Origin: Neobacillus mesonae
GTDB taxonomy: Bacteria; Bacillota; Bacilli; Bacillales; Cytobacillaceae
NCBI RefSeq assembly: GCF_001636315.1
Contig: NZ_KV440949.1
Location: 336,203-400,202, forward strand
Direction of reading: 5' to 3'
Length of the DNA stretch: 64,000 nucleotides
Below are positions 35,912 to 43,774 of this stretch, in pieces. Position numbers and translations under genes: made by a program. Numbering within the stretch: the first letter of the stretch is position 1; each line of letters begins with the position of its first letter. The notes under the pieces were generated by a model. It did not search any database. It was given only the letters and a program-made list of their open reading frames with translations, and was not told the origin of the DNA.

Positions 35912-36304
35912 TTACTCAATCACCACATATACTTTATCACCATTTGCAGAGTTGATATCAACAATCTGTCCATCTAATTCATTTTCAATCGCTTCGATTA
36001 ATAGATCAATATTGATATCCTTCACATATTTAGAAGCCTCAGGTATTTTTTCAGCTATATTTGTCCCTACCTTTAAAACTGCCTTCACAAGATTAATCGG
36101 TAAATTTACATTTATATTATCGCCTTCATCGGATGTTACTCGAATTTTCAACATTTTATTGCCATAAGGGGTTCTTTCTTTTATTAAGGAAACTGGTTCT
36201 GATTGCTCCTTCCCCTGGAGAATATTAATCAATTCACTCGCCTTTTCCTTGTCAATTTTTCCTTCCTCTACCATCGTTAAAATTCTTGAAATTTCATCCT
36301 TCAT
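35912..36304 (-). CDS. SHOCT-like hypothetical protein in DUF2089 operon
   Basis: A 130-aa protein. The N-terminal helical hairpin (ISRILTMVEEGKIDKEKASELINILQ) resembles the short SHOCT-like/YvlB-type domain also found at the C-terminus of the upstream DUF2089 protein ([18 protein letters not shown]). The C-terminal half (about 50-130) has the LPINLVKAVLKVG..EKIP and IEAIENELDGQIVDI..VYVVIE pattern. It overlaps the DUF2089 gene by 4 bases. Probably part of a membrane or envelope stress regulator set; this is inference. Confidence 0.7.
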   Translation of the reverse strand: MKDEISRILTMVEEGKIDKEKASELINILQGKEQSEPVSLIKERTPYGNKMLKIRVTSDEGDNINVNLPINLVKAVLKVGTNIAEKIPEASKYVKDINIDLLIEAIENELDGQIVDINSANGDKVYVVIE

Positions 36305-36675
36305 TCCTCTTCCTCCTCTTTTAATAATTCAATCGCTTCTTCCGCTGAGATTTCTCCCTTTTCTAGCATTGTAACAATCTTTTTCTTATCAATTTCTGGT
36401 TTCTTTTGTGTAGAAAACCCTAAAGCTGAAATGATTTCATCCAATTTCCCTCTTACTGTCGGATAAGAAATGCCTAATTCTTTTTCTACTTCTTTTATAT
36501 TCCCACGGCATTTAAGGAAAACCTCAATAAAACGAAGCTGTTCTTTTCCGAGAGCCGCCAGCTTTGAAACTTCAAATTCATTTTCTATTGTTGTTTGACA
36601 ATGCCGGCATTGCAGCTTCGTAATTTTTAATTGTTGACTACAAACCGGACAGTTTGTAAGTAAAGGATATGCCAT
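36301..36675 (-). CDS. DUF2089 family HTH/zinc-ribbon regulator
   Basis: A 124-aa protein. A zinc ribbon (CPVC and CRHC, residues about 7-27) is followed by a helix-turn-helix (about 40-80, FIEVFLKCRGNIKEVEKELGISYPTVRGKLDE) and a SHOCT-like tail. DUF2089 proteins resemble transcription regulators. ATG 36675 follows AAAGGAG by about 6 bases. It is the first gene of an operon of three, so it may repress its own promoter, where a perfect palindrome lies (36716-36731). Confidence 0.85.
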   Translation of the reverse strand: MAYPLLTNCPVCSQQLKITKLQCRHCQTTIENEFEVSKLAALGKEQLRFIEVFLKCRGNIKEVEKELGISYPTVRGKLDEIISALGFSTQKKPEIDKKKIVTMLEKGEISAEEAIELLKEEEEE

Positions 36676-36715
36676 AATCTTCTCCTTTCCTGTATTAACC
36701 ATATCATACAACATT

Positions 36716-36825
36716 TTTGATTAAAATCAAACTAAAAATTAATATTTTTTATTAAAATTAAAAATATAATTAACTTATTTAATTTCACCTTTAATATTTT
36801 AAAATTCATTTTTGATTAAAACCAA
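36716..36825 (-). promoter_or_regulatory. Two copies of a TTTGATTAAAA(T/C)CAA operator-like motif
   Basis: TTTGATTAAAATCAAA (36716-36731) is a perfect palindrome. A near copy, TTTGATTAAAACCAA, is at 36811-36825. The DNA between them is nearly pure AT. The arrangement suggests two binding sites for a regulator upstream of the DUF2089 operon. Confidence 0.45.
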
Positions 36826-36865
36826 CAAAAAAACAGACCCGTAATTAAGGTCTGCTTTTCTACTA

Positions 36866-38257
36866 TTAAAATTCTGCATTACCTGGTGTTCTTGGGAACG
36901 GGATGACATCTCTAATGTTGGTCATACCTGTTAAATACATGATCAGGCGCTCAAATCCAAGACCGTATCCCGCATGCTTCGTGCCGCCGTATTTTCTTAA
37001 TTCCAGGTACCACCAATAATCCTCTTCATTCATACCAAGCTCTTTAATTTTCGCAGTTAATACTTCTTCACGTTCTTCCCGCTGACTGCCTCCGACTAAT
37101 TCTCCAATGCCTGGTACTAGCAGGTCGGTTGCGGCAACCGTTTTCTGGTCATCATTTAATCGCATGTAGAATGCTTTGATTTCTTTTGGATAATCTGTTA
37201 CGAACACCGGTTTTTTGAATACTTTTTCGCATAAGTAGCGCTCATGTTCAGTTTGAAGGTCTAATCCCCATTCAATCGGATAACCAAAATCCTCACCTGA
37301 CTCTTTTAATAGTTCAATGGCTTCCGTATACGTCACACGCCCAAAATCTGCAGTACGTGCGTTTTCCAAACGGTCCAATAATCCTTTTTCCACGAAACTA
37401 TTAAAGAAATTCATTTCTTCAGGAGCATGCTCTAACACATAGTTGATAACAAATTTCACCATTTCTTCCGTGTTATCCATAATATCCGGCAGTTCAGCAA
37501 ATGCCATTTCTGGTTCCATCATCCAGAATTCCGCAGCATGTCTAGCAGTATTGGAGTTTTCCGCCCTGAAGGTTGGACCAAATGTATAAACATTGCGGAA
37601 AGCCAAGGCAAACGCTTCAGCAGAAAGCTGGCCGCTAACCGTTAAATTCGTTTCTCTCCCAAAGAAGTCTTTCGAAGAATCCGTTTTTCCTTCTTCATTT
37701 TTTGGCAGATTGTCCATATCTAAAGTAGTGACTCGGAACATTTCGCCTGCTCCCTCGGTATCACTCCCGGTGATAATAGGAGATTGAACATAGACAAAAC
37801 CCTGCTCTTGGAAAAACTTATGAATGGCATACGCTGCAATCGAGCGTACCCGGAAAACGGCATTAAACGTATTCGTTCTAGGACGTAAGTGAGCAATTGT
37901 TCTTAAATACTCAAATGTGTGTCTTTTCTTTTGAAGAGGATAATCCACATTCGAGGAACCTTCAAGATCAATCTTCGTTGCTTTTATTTCAAATGGCTGC
38001 TTTGCTTCTGGTGTATGTATGAAGTCCCCTTCTACTTTAAGCGATGAACTGATTGGCAGTTTGGCAATTTCCTTATAATTTTCTAACTGATCATCAAAAA
38101 CAATTTGAACACCCTTGAAAAAGCTTCCATCATTCAGTTCAATAAAACCAAATGTTTTTGAATCGCGGATGGTACGAATCCAGCCGGAAATTTGTACTTT
38201 TTGGTCAATGAAGTTTTCTGTATGACGGTATAAATTTTTGATTAAGGTTTGTTTCAT
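36866..38257 (-). CDS. asnS: Asparaginyl-tRNA synthetase
   Basis: A 463-aa class IIb aminoacyl-tRNA synthetase. An OB-fold anticodon-binding domain (about 10-100, [24 protein letters not shown]) is followed by the catalytic domain with motif 2 ([25 protein letters not shown]) and motif 3 ([13 protein letters not shown]). It charges tRNA-Asn with asparagine. The ATG follows AGGAG. The leader contains an attenuator-type hairpin. In many Bacillus it lies beside aspB and dnaD, which are absent here. Confidence 0.97.
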   Translation of the reverse strand: MKQTLIKNLYRHTENFIDQKVQISGWIRTIRDSKTFGFIELNDGSFFKGVQIVFDDQLENYKEIAKLPISSSLKVEGDFIHTPEAKQPFEIKATKIDLEGSSNVDYPLQKKRHTFEYLRTIAHLRPRTNTFNAVFRVRSIAAYAIHKFFQEQGFVYVQSPIITGSDTEGAGEMFRVTTLDMDNLPKNEEGKTDSSKDFFGRETNLTVSGQLSAEAFALAFRNVYTFGPTFRAENSNTARHAAEFWMMEPEMAFAELPDIMDNTEEMVKFVINYVLEHAPEEMNFFNSFVEKGLLDRLENARTADFGRVTYTEAIELLKESGEDFGYPIEWGLDLQTEHERYLCEKVFKKPVFVTDYPKEIKAFYMRLNDDQKTVAATDLLVPGIGELVGGSQREEREEVLTAKIKELGMNEEDYWWYLELRKYGGTKHAGYGLGFERLIMYLTGMTNIRDVIPFPRTPGNAEF

Positions 38258-38285
38258 TATGTTTCACTCCTAAATCCTATATATA

Positions 38286-38355
38286 ACGGCAGCAGGTAAA
38301 CAAAAAACCTCTCATCCCTCATTTGGGACGAAAGGTGCTTTTTTGTATTTGCCGT
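38286..38355 (-). promoter_or_regulatory. Attenuator-like leader of asnS
   Basis: On the minus strand an inner hairpin (ACCTTTCGTCCC / GGGATGAGAGGT, 38325-38336 and 38307-38318) is followed by six Ts, and ACGGCA / TGCCGT (38350-38355 and 38286-38291) can enclose it. No T-box TGGAACC motif was seen. The leader is only about 115 bases. Confidence 0.55.
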
Positions 38356-38375
38356 CCGTCTATGATCCCTTCCAT

Positions 38376-38404
38376 ATTATATAAAAATCCTAACAAATAA
38401 GCAA
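38376..38404 (-). promoter_or_regulatory. Promoter of asnS
   Basis: The minus strand has TTGCTT (38399-38404), 17 bases, then TATAAT (38376-38381). Confidence 0.7.
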
Positions 38405-38527
38405 TATTCAACAAATCTTCCTAGTATGCACTTATTTTAAAAAATTTTCAGAAAAATAGAAGGATATTCAGTGACGTCGGTCGAATTAAATCATAAAAGC
38501 GATTCTAGATTCATAAGGAGTGGTAAT

Positions 38528-38758
38528 GTGGACAAAATTACTTGTATTGCCTATCTTCTTTACAAATCTTCAAAGAATCAAGACATACAGGAGAAGGCCA
38601 TTCAATTGCTAAATGGAGATGTATCGATTCGAGAATTAAAACGCAATGATGCTGTAAAAACCTTGATCATCATCTCCGAATCCATGTTGAAAAAGAACAA
38701 AATTGATAAAAATCAAGTGCAGCTTTTTGCCGAAGAATATATGTCTATAGAAGTCTGA
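38528..38758 (+). CDS. Hypothetical protein, 76 aa
   Basis: A GTG at 38528 lies 7 bases after AAGGAG, giving a 76-aa helical protein (DKITCIAYLLYKSSKNQDIQ, AIQLLNGDVSIRELKRNDAV, IISESMLKKNKIDKNQVQLF). A longer frame from 38471 has no RBS. It is followed at once by a terminator. No family recognised; a small regulatory or sporulation protein is possible. Confidence 0.6.
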   Translation: MDKITCIAYLLYKSSKNQDIQEKAIQLLNGDVSIRELKRNDAVKTLIIISESMLKKNKIDKNQVQLFAEEYMSIEV

Positions 38759-38759
38759 C

Positions 38760-38784
38760 AACTTCCTAATTGGAAGTTTTTTCT
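38760..38784 (+). terminator. Terminator
   Basis: AACTTCC (38760-38766) and GGAAGTT (38772-38778), followed by Ts. The next 180 bases, up to the 44-aa gene, are AT-rich and show no gene. Confidence 0.8.
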
Positions 38785-38965
38785 TTCCAACAAGAATGTT
38801 TTTACTTCTATTTCAGAGGCTGTTTTGATACAATATATAAACTCCTTTTTCGACACTTCCTTAAACATCAGATTATACTCTCACAGAAATCATTAACCAT
38901 TTTTCAAGTTTCCTAACATGCATTTATTTTACAATAAAATTATTTAATAAAGAAAGGTGATTATC

Positions 38966-39100
38966 ATGATGCAAATCGAAGTAACCATTATGTTTGAAGG
39001 AAAAAGCTATTTGACTAATGTAATTGCGGATCGAAATACCTCTGACGAAGAAATCATGCGCCTTGCCCTCGAACAAGTTGAAAAGCAATGGAAAAAATAA
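38966..39100 (+). CDS. Small protein, BA3454-like, 44 aa
   Basis: AGAAAGGTGA lies 5-6 bases before the ATG at 38966. The 44-aa product has a short strand-strand-helix pattern (IEVTIMFEGKSYLTNVIADR, then EEIMRLALEQVEKQWKK) that recalls the short BA3454-type stress proteins of Bacillus. A clear terminator follows. The family name is from memory and moderate. Confidence 0.65.
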   Translation: MMQIEVTIMFEGKSYLTNVIADRNTSDEEIMRLALEQVEKQWKK

Positions 39101-39117
39101 TTAATACAGGAAAAACA

Positions 39118-39160
39118 TAAAAAAGCTGTATGCTGCAAAAAATGCAACATATAGCTTTTT
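39118..39160. terminator. Bidirectional terminator
   Basis: AAAAAGCT..TGCA pairs with TGCA..AGCTTTTT (39119-39160), between the 44-aa gene and helD. Confidence 0.85.
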
Positions 39161-39163
39161 ATT

Positions 39164-41497
39164 TTACCTTTTGTTTTCAATCATATATGTTTCTTTAGGA
39201 ATCTTCTCCATAAGCGGACTTATGCCATTCGTCGCCATCATATGAAGTTCATGCATTGCCCTGGTACATACAGTATAAAATAATTTCCGCTCACTTTCCC
39301 TATTGTATTGGGAGAGATCATACAAAATGACGGCATCAAATTCAATTCCTTTCGCTAAATATGACGGAACAACATTAGTCCCTTTTTCATAAATAATTGT
39401 TCCTTTTTCAATCAAATGAAGTGATACCTCTTTATTTAACGCTTCATAAGCTTGTTTACTTTCCTCTGATGTACGGCAGATAATGGCAATTGTTCGATGT
39501 CCAGCCTCCTGCAAATCGTTTAATTTTTCAATAATAGCATTTATTAGCGTATTCTTGTTCACAAATGTCACTACAGGTTTGTTACCTTTACGGTTAAATG
39601 GTTCAATTTGATCACCGCCGGGAATAAGCGCTTTAGTATACTCGACAATTTCTTTAGTCGAGCGGTATGTCTTTGTGAGGTTAAACGCCGCTGTATCTTC
39701 CCCTGCTGCAACAATCTGATTTAACACTGTTTCCGCTTCAGTAACCCCGGAAAAAATGGCTTGATTAAAGTCGCCAAGCAGCGTCATTTTGCTGTAAGGA
39801 AAAAGCCTGCGAATAAAGGCAAATTGAAATGGCGAATAATCTTGGGCTTCATCAATGAAGATGTGACGGATAGCTGTACTAGACTTTCGCCCTTCAAGTA
39901 AATCCTGCAAATAAACATAAGGTGCCGTATCTTCGTATGACATCACCATATCAGCAAATCGCTTCTCCGTTAACCTGTAAATTTCGTTCCAATCAGCCGG
40001 CAGACCGCAGGCACCCTCTTGAACTCTATTAAATAATTGTAAATAAATATTTGGCATATCAATAAATTTCAACTGCTTTACGATTGAAAATAGCGGTCTA
40101 AACTTTTGTTTGACCACCATTTCCGCGAGCAGCCTTTGTTCGCGGTCAAAATCATCAAATGTATCATCCGAAAACTTTTGCTTCTGCTGCAGCTGTTTAA
40201 AGGCCTCCATATAGTCTTCCTTCTCTAGAAACTGCAATTCCTCCTCTACCCAGCTTCGTGAACGCTCCCGTTTCATCGCCCTCTTAAGCTCCCGCAAAAG
40301 CCATTCCTTCACTAGCAGCATGCGGTTAGGTATACTGATATTTCTGTCTAACGAATAAAAATATTGATGAATGTCTCGTTTAGAGATGAGAGGATCTCCT
40401 CTAAATTTTAAATCTCTAAATATAAGTCCTTTGGTGGATAATTCGATACTATATTGATCAATCATTTTTTTAAAATCAAGGCTTGCTTTATAACGAATTC
40501 CATTAAGCCTCGTCTGATAATCTGGGTCATTTTCTTCATTAAGTAAATATTCCATTTGGTTAAATGGATCCTCAACGGTAAAATTCTTCCCGATTCGTTG
40601 ATATAAAAATTCCTGAAAGGTGGTTTGCTGCATATTCTCTTCACCGAGCTCAGGCAGTACAGTTGCAACATAACTATTAAATAAAGGGTTTGGCGAAAAA
40701 AGCATGATATTTTCTGACGTAATCGTTCCGCGGTAGCGGTATAGTAAAAAAGCGACACGCTGCAATGCTGCTGATGTTTTCCCGCTTCCTGCCACCCCTT
40801 GAACAATTAGAAGATTATTTTTTTCATTACGAATGATAGCGTTTTGTTCACGCTGAATGGTGGCAACAATACTTTTCATTTGTGTGCTGGCATTATTCCC
40901 AAGCACCTCCTGAAGCATTTCATCACCGATGGTAACACCAGTATCGAACATCCCTTTTATTTTTGCTGCCTTTATAATAAATTGACGTTTTAATTGCATT
41001 TCTCCCTGGATGAATCCTTCTGGAGTCTGGTATTGTGCCGGTCCCGGTGAATAATCGTAATAAAGACTGGAAATCGGCGCCCGCCAGTCATATACGAGAA
41101 AATTTTCATCCTGCTGATCCATAAAAGAGGCAATCCCTAAATACACACGATCAACTGTTTTTTCTCCTTCCTCTAAAAAATCAATCCGCCCAAAGTAAGG
41201 AGAGTATTTTAAACGTTCCAGCGTATTAAGCTTCTGGTCCAATTGTTTATGGGTTCGTTCTCTTTCTGAAAGCAATTCTGCCTGCTGTTTTATACTCGCA
41301 GCAGTCTCTATCACATCATCAGGTTCATCCAGATTGACGGTAACATCCTCCCAAAAGGTTTTTCGCAGCTCGAGGACATCAGAACTTACACTGCCGGTAT
41401 TCTTTTTAAGCTTATTGATGGTTTTGTCAATTTCGCCCGCAACCGAATGGACCCTTTCCTGCTCCAATTGCCAGTCCTTGTTTTGCAGCTCACTCAT
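39164..41497 (-). CDS. helD: RNA polymerase recycling motor HelD
   Basis: A 777-aa UvrD/Rep-like SF1 ATPase. The N-terminal coiled coil (residues 1-100) and secondary-channel insertion are followed by Walker A QGVAGSGKT (233-241). Walker B is HIFIDEAQDYSP and motif III LLGDFNQAIF, then LTKTYRST (motif IV) and the C-terminal ATP-binding block KGIEFDAVILY. HelD removes stalled core RNA polymerase from DNA and is linked with rifampicin tolerance. It is monocistronic, with a strongly palindromic operator upstream. Confidence 0.94.
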   Translation of the reverse strand: MSELQNKDWQLEQERVHSVAGEIDKTINKLKKNTGSVSSDVLELRKTFWEDVTVNLDEPDDVIETAASIKQQAELLSERERTHKQLDQKLNTLERLKYSPYFGRIDFLEEGEKTVDRVYLGIASFMDQQDENFLVYDWRAPISSLYYDYSPGPAQYQTPEGFIQGEMQLKRQFIIKAAKIKGMFDTGVTIGDEMLQEVLGNNASTQMKSIVATIQREQNAIIRNEKNNLLIVQGVAGSGKTSAALQRVAFLLYRYRGTITSENIMLFSPNPLFNSYVATVLPELGEENMQQTTFQEFLYQRIGKNFTVEDPFNQMEYLLNEENDPDYQTRLNGIRYKASLDFKKMIDQYSIELSTKGLIFRDLKFRGDPLISKRDIHQYFYSLDRNISIPNRMLLVKEWLLRELKRAMKRERSRSWVEEELQFLEKEDYMEAFKQLQQKQKFSDDTFDDFDREQRLLAEMVVKQKFRPLFSIVKQLKFIDMPNIYLQLFNRVQEGACGLPADWNEIYRLTEKRFADMVMSYEDTAPYVYLQDLLEGRKSSTAIRHIFIDEAQDYSPFQFAFIRRLFPYSKMTLLGDFNQAIFSGVTEAETVLNQIVAAGEDTAAFNLTKTYRSTKEIVEYTKALIPGGDQIEPFNRKGNKPVVTFVNKNTLINAIIEKLNDLQEAGHRTIAIICRTSEESKQAYEALNKEVSLHLIEKGTIIYEKGTNVVPSYLAKGIEFDAVILYDLSQYNRESERKLFYTVCTRAMHELHMMATNGISPLMEKIPKETYMIENKR

Positions 41498-41551
41498 GCA
41501 ACCACTCCCATAATAAAATTTGGCTCATTCTGTTGACAACCACAAATAATT

Positions 41552-41608
41552 ATGTTAATGTTAATATAGGATAATTATAAATTTTATTAACATTAACATA
41601 TATGCCAA
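41552..41608 (-). promoter_or_regulatory. helD promoter with 15-bp inverted-repeat operator
   Basis: The arms ATGTTAATGTTAATA (41552-41566) and TATTAACATTAACAT (41585-41599) are perfect complements with 18 bases between. On the minus strand a TTGGCA (41603-41608) 16 bases before TAAAAT (41581-41586) places the right arm inside the promoter spacer. This suggests repression of helD by a dimeric regulator. Confidence 0.6.
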
Positions 41609-41658
41609 ATGTTATTTTAACATGACATCTTTTTATTTTCAAGACTATATATATGACG

Positions 41659-41686
41659 ACGACGCCTGCATAAGGCGTTTTTTATT
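41659..41686 (+). terminator. Orphan terminator in the helD-yceI gap
   Basis: ACGCCT (41662-41667) and AGGCGT (41673-41678) then a run of six Ts on the plus strand. No gene lies just before it; a weak plus-strand promoter starts at TTGACA 41532. Confidence 0.6.
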
Positions 41687-41771
41687 ATGCCTTTTTTCCC
41701 CACTTCCATTCCAGACCCTCTATTTTTAAATTCTGTTTTATTTAAAAAATTTATTGAGAATTAAAAAACAA

Positions 41772-41800
41772 TTGACATTAAATGCATTCGCTTTTATAAT
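41772..41800 (+). promoter_or_regulatory. Consensus promoter of yceI
   Basis: TTGACA (41772-41777), exactly 17 bases, TATAAT (41795-41800). A perfect sigma-A promoter. Confidence 0.88.
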
Positions 41801-41809
41801 TTATCTTGA

Positions 41810-41848
41810 ATTAAGTTATTTTAAATTCGAGATAAATAATCTCGAAAT
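41810..41848 (+). promoter_or_regulatory. Operator, MhqR/MarR-like, downstream of yceI promoter
   Basis: TTCGAGAT (41826-41833) and ATCTCGAA (41839-41846) form a perfect inverted repeat with 5 bases between, and ATCTTGAATT precedes. The half site resembles MhqR-type boxes (ATCTCGAAT). It lies just after the -10, so a repressor would block transcription. Confidence 0.55.
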
Positions 41849-41871
41849 AATTTCATTGGAGGAGAAACAAA

Positions 41872-42405
41872 ATGACAAATACAAAATGGGCTCTTGATGC
41901 AGCACACAGCAGTGTAGATTTTTCTGTACGTCACATGATGATCGCAAACGTGAAAGGTTCTTTCGAAAACTTTTCCGCTGTAATTGAAGCAGATCCAGCT
42001 GATTTAACTACAGCAAAAATTGAATTCTCAGTAGAAACAGGAAGCGTTGACACTCGCAACAAAGACCGTGACGGTCACTTAGTTTCCGCAGATTTCTTTG
42101 ATGCTGAAAATCATCCTAATATGACTTTTAAGGCAACAAACATTGTTAAAACAGGCGAAGGCGAATATGATGTAACTGGTGATTTAACATTACGCGGCGT
42201 AACCAAGCAGGAAACATTCGCAGTTACCTTTGAAGGTTCAGGAAAAGACCCTTGGGGTAATGAAAAGGTTGGTTTCAGTGCAGAAGGTTCACTTAACCGC
42301 TCAGACTACGGTTTAGTATGGAATGCTGCTCTTGAAACTGGCGGCGTATTGGTTGGTGATAAGGTAAAAATTAATTTACAAATTCAAGCTGCTAAAGCCG
42401 AGTAA
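41872..42405 (+). CDS. YceI family lipocalin-like protein
   Basis: A 177-aa single YceI domain (WALDAAHSSVDFSVRHMMIANVKGSF, TRNKDRDGHLVSADFFDAENHPNMTF, NRSDYGLVW). YceI proteins are lipocalin-fold and bind polyisoprenoids or amphiphiles; the role in Bacillus is thought to be stress-related. No signal peptide is seen, so it is probably cytoplasmic. GGAGGAG is 7 bases before the ATG. The consensus promoter and the operator suggest strong, tightly repressed expression. Confidence 0.93.
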   Translation: MTNTKWALDAAHSSVDFSVRHMMIANVKGSFENFSAVIEADPADLTTAKIEFSVETGSVDTRNKDRDGHLVSADFFDAENHPNMTFKATNIVKTGEGEYDVTGDLTLRGVTKQETFAVTFEGSGKDPWGNEKVGFSAEGSLNRSDYGLVWNAALETGGVLVGDKVKINLQIQAAKAE

Positions 42406-42410
42406 TAAGA

Positions 42411-42444
42411 AAAAGAGGCTGCGATTCGGTTCGCAGTCTCTTTT
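42411..42444. terminator. Bidirectional terminator
   Basis: AAAAGAGGCTGCGA pairs with TCGCAGTCTCTTTT, between yceI and the convergent L,D-transpeptidase gene. Confidence 0.85.
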
Positions 42445-42484
42445 GTTAATTCATCGTCCCGCTACTGGACGATACTTCCTAAAT

Positions 42485-42973
42485 TTATTGCTGAATAACA
42501 ACTCTTGTACCATTCGGGACCATACCTGATAGCTGGAGCACATCTCGATTGTACATTCTGATGCAGCCGTGGGAAACCGCTTTACCAATCGAGCTTGGAT
42601 CGTTCGTACCATGAATCCCGTAGCCTTGTTTCGAAAGACTAAGCCACATGACCCCGAAAGGCCCTCCTGGATTTATTTGACGATTGACAATCACATATTC
42701 TCCCGGCGGTGTTCTTGTCAGCATCTTTCCGACTGCTATCGGAAAAATCTTTGTCAGCTTCCCATTGTGGTAAAGTGTCAATCTTCTTTTACTAATAGAA
42801 ACTTGAATAGAATACGGAATTGTATTCGGCTCTGGAAGGCCTGGTATCTGAATTCTTTGGCCCGCGTGCAAATGACCGATTCCCGGGTTAGCAGCATGAA
42901 GGCGGTTCAAGCTAACCCGATAATCAGCTGATATGGAAGATAGCGTTTCACCGGGTTTCACGATATGAATCAT
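42485..42973 (-). CDS. L,D-transpeptidase with LysM domain (YkuD-like)
   Basis: A 162-aa protein. The N-terminal LysM (about 2-48, [29 protein letters not shown]) binds peptidoglycan, and the C-terminal YkuD domain (about 60-160) has the catalytic motif [11 protein letters not shown] (active Cys) with HGTND upstream. It cross-links peptidoglycan or modifies spore wall. ATG 42973 gives the same length as B. subtilis YkuD; an upstream start (43000) is possible. No signal peptide is seen. Confidence 0.9.
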   Translation of the reverse strand: MIHIVKPGETLSSISADYRVSLNRLHAANPGIGHLHAGQRIQIPGLPEPNTIPYSIQVSISKRRLTLYHNGKLTKIFPIAVGKMLTRTPPGEYVIVNRQINPGGPFGVMWLSLSKQGYGIHGTNDPSSIGKAVSHGCIRMYNRDVLQLSGMVPNGTRVVIQQ

Positions 42974-43080
42974 CAGGGTCACACCTTTTTTCACTAGCAT
43001 ATGCCCTGAAAGTTAAACGTTGACATTGCTTCTTTAAAAAGCTCTCTCTAACACAAAAATGCGAATTCTTTAATCTCAGA

Positions 43081-43410
43081 TGCTCATTGAGATCATCAAT
43101 GTACACTTCAGTTCATCTTTTCTACGGTTTCGTGTTCATTGTGGCCCTCTATGTGCACTTACCGAGCTTTTTCCATCGATTTAGTGTTCATTGAGACCCT
43201 CTATGTGCACTTCACAAGCTTTTTCAATCGGTTTCATGTTCATTGAGATCCTCTATGTGCACTTACCGAGCGTTTTCCATCGATTTTGTGTTCATTGAGA
43301 CCCTCTATGTGCACTTCACAAGCTTTTTCAAACCGTTCCGTGTTCATTGAGACCCTCTATGTGCACTTCTCATACATTTTCCCTCGAATTCGTGTTCATT
43401 AAAACCGTTA
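43081..43410. repeat. Tandem array of a 52-bp repeat, about 6.3 copies
   Basis: TGTTCATTGAGACCCTCTAT starts a unit at 43133, 43185, 43237, 43289 and 43341, each exactly 52 bases apart. A degenerate unit starts at 43081 and a partial one at 43393. The first 28 bases of the unit, ending TGTGCACTT, are almost invariant. The following 24 bases alternate between two types (ACCGAGC..CCATCG and CACAAGC..CAATCG). The last copy overlaps the csoR stop. The gap holds no other gene. Confidence 0.92.
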
Positions 43411-43680
43411 TCTGCTCTTCACCAGTAAATTCACTGCCTCTTCCACCAATTTAGAGGAATCAATTTCACCTGATTCGTATGAATCACGAATGCATTGCTC
43501 TAAATTTGAGCTCACAATTACCGCAATCGTGCGATCGATTGCTGATCTGGCGGCGGAAAGCTGGGTAATGACCTCTTTGCAGTCCTTCCCTTCTTCAATC
43601 ATCCGTAAGATCCCTTTAATCTGCCCTTCAACCCGTTTTAGCCGGTTAATCGATTTATCATTATATATCATGTCATTCAC
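43408..43680 (-). CDS. CsoR/CstR-type metal-sensitive or persulfide-sensing repressor
   Basis: A 90-aa DUF156 family repressor, all helical (RLKRVEGQIKGILRMIEEGKDCKEVITQLSAARSAI). The copper-type CsoR has a Cys-His-Cys set; here Cys34 and Cys63 are kept, but the expected His position reads Asn (SSNLEQC). This is more like the two-Cys persulfide sensor CstR. The adjacent upstream gene encodes a cysteine-desulfurase-like enzyme, which fits sulfur control. GAGGTGA precedes the ATG. Confidence 0.85.
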   Translation of the reverse strand: MNDMIYNDKSINRLKRVEGQIKGILRMIEEGKDCKEVITQLSAARSAIDRTIAVIVSSNLEQCIRDSYESGEIDSSKLVEEAVNLLVKSR

Positions 43681-43720
43681 CTCAAAAAAATGTCAGCTTG
43701 TATTATACTATTATTTACAC

Positions 43721-43736
43721 ATACGGGTTGTGGTAT
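43721..43736. promoter_or_regulatory. Candidate CsoR/CstR operator
   Basis: ATACGGGTTGTGGTAT is a pseudopalindrome with ATAC..GTAT ends, just before the csoR gene and 40 bases upstream of its start. It resembles the G-rich boxes of this repressor family. Confidence 0.4.
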
Positions 43737-43746
43737 GTCAAGGTGC

Positions 43747-43774
43747 AAAAATTGGTTAAACATAACCAATTTTT
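43747..43774 (-). terminator. Terminator of the desulfurase-like gene
   Basis: AAAAATTGGTTA and TAACCAATTTTT arms (43747-43758, 43763-43774). Confidence 0.75.

Noticed and set aside
38258..38470. T-box riboswitch upstream of asnS
   Set aside because: The leader is too short and no T-box core sequence (TGGAACC) is seen.
43081..43410. CRISPR array
   Set aside because: The 24-base intervals are related to each other and alternate between two types; the unit has no typical CRISPR repeat and no cas genes are nearby.
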